Below, piece by piece: positions 29,059 to 29,338 of a stretch of 29,338 nt of DNA. The DNA is from a virus. How positions within the stretch are numbered: the first letter of the stretch is position 1; each line of letters begins with the position of its first letter. The notes beneath the pieces were generated by a model that saw only the letters and a program-made list of their open reading frames with translations, did no database searches and was not told where the DNA came from. The stretch covers positions 1-29,338 of IMG/VR virus record IMGVR_UViG_3300025769_000587; one strand, given 5' to 3'. A program made the position numbers and the translations under genes.

Positions 29059-29338
29059 TACTTTTTCCCCATCATTTCCATAACACCCTTACCTGCTTTG
29101 ACACCAAAGGATGCTAATACAATTACCATGAGAATCTCATGATACCAAATCGGCAAAGTTGCCAATGCGTTGAACCCCGCTTGGATATGTCCTACCATGC
29201 TTGGTATAAAAACAAGTATCAGGGGTATGCTGAACACTATCGTTAACCACTCGTCTTTCCACGAGTTCTTGGAAGCCTCTGCCATGATGCGTTCCCAATC
29301 CGCTGTGGACTGTGCCGCTGTTTTCAGTGCGGTGGCTT
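29058..29338 (-). CDS. holin-like membrane protein (partial, runs off the window)
   Basis: The frame is open to the right edge, so the N terminus is missing. The visible part starts ATALKTAAQSTADWERIMAE, then SWKDEWLTIVFSIPLILVFI, two hydrophobic spans and a basic tail (FGVKAGKGVMEMMGKK). The DWERIMAEASKNSWKDEW segment before the first span resembles the 3TM holin family of gene-transfer agents. An internal ATG at 29285 would give 75 residues, but the similarity upstream of it suggests a longer protein. It would let the lysozyme and peptidase reach the wall. Confidence 0.6.
   Translation of the reverse strand, partial: ATALKTAAQSTADWERIMAEASKNSWKDEWLTIVFSIPLILVFIPSMVGHIQAGFNALATLPIWYHEILMVIVLASFGVKAGKGVMEMMGKK

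Noticed and set aside
1-29338. tRNA genes, integrase, repressor or phage RNA polymerase
   Set aside because: I looked for cloverleaf-like ends and for family motifs and saw none; gaps between genes are too small for most of these, though a tRNA missed by eye is possible.

Overview
The window is a tailed-phage genome fragment, most likely from a marine podovirus with T7-like gene content. The reasons are a compact family A DNA polymerase, a gp4-like primase-helicase, a gp2.5-like ssDNA-binding protein, a 5'-3' exonuclease, gp11/gp12-like tail tubular proteins, large internal virion proteins, and a class I ribonucleotide reductase pair of the kind many marine phages carry. Family assignments come from motifs read by eye; no database was searched. 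The host is not identified. Near-consensus sigma-70 promoters, sigma-54-like promoters and a GcrA-like HTH protein point to a proteobacterium (inference). No integrase, repressor or phage RNA polymerase was seen.

Layout. (1) 1-5657, minus strand: late genes read right to left. They are an AT-hook protein (possible small terminase), a T4-type lysozyme, a LysM/cysteine-peptidase protein, the large terminase, the portal, a 42-residue coiled-coil peptide, a small acidic protein, an FmdB-type zinc ribbon and the first codons of one more gene. (2) 5658-6251: a divergent control region with a sigma-70 promoter facing left and three tandem sigma-54-like -24/-12 elements facing right. (3) 6252-18775, plus strand: early/middle genes. 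First comes an isolated gene closed by a terminator, then many small accessory genes (a HhH-GPD-like protein, zinc ribbons, membrane peptides, an HTH protein). These lead into replication (primase-helicase, polymerase, SSB, exonuclease, PD-(D/E)XK nuclease), metallophosphoesterase, DUF3310 and nrdA/nrdB, ending in a strong hairpin terminator. (4) 18814-29338, minus strand: tail and internal virion genes, preceded upstream (right) by four tiny basic proteins and a holin-like gene that runs off the window. No major capsid or scaffold gene is present. Both minus-strand blocks point the same way, so the missing head genes probably lie between the left and right edges of the window in a circular or circularly permuted genome.

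How it works together. Host RNA polymerase probably serves the whole genome: late genes have TTGACA-17-TATAAT promoters with extended -10 elements. The early block opens behind sigma-54-like sites and carries a 17-bp palindrome, GGTTAACGSCGTTAACC. Nine copies occur, all between 6.1 and 18.9 kb. Three lie 14-15 bases before a start codon and six fall inside coding sequence, in more than one reading frame. This unexplained repeat family, the sigma-54-like trio and a lambda-type slippery sequence (GGGAAAG) at the end of an internal virion gene are the three most unusual signals in the window.
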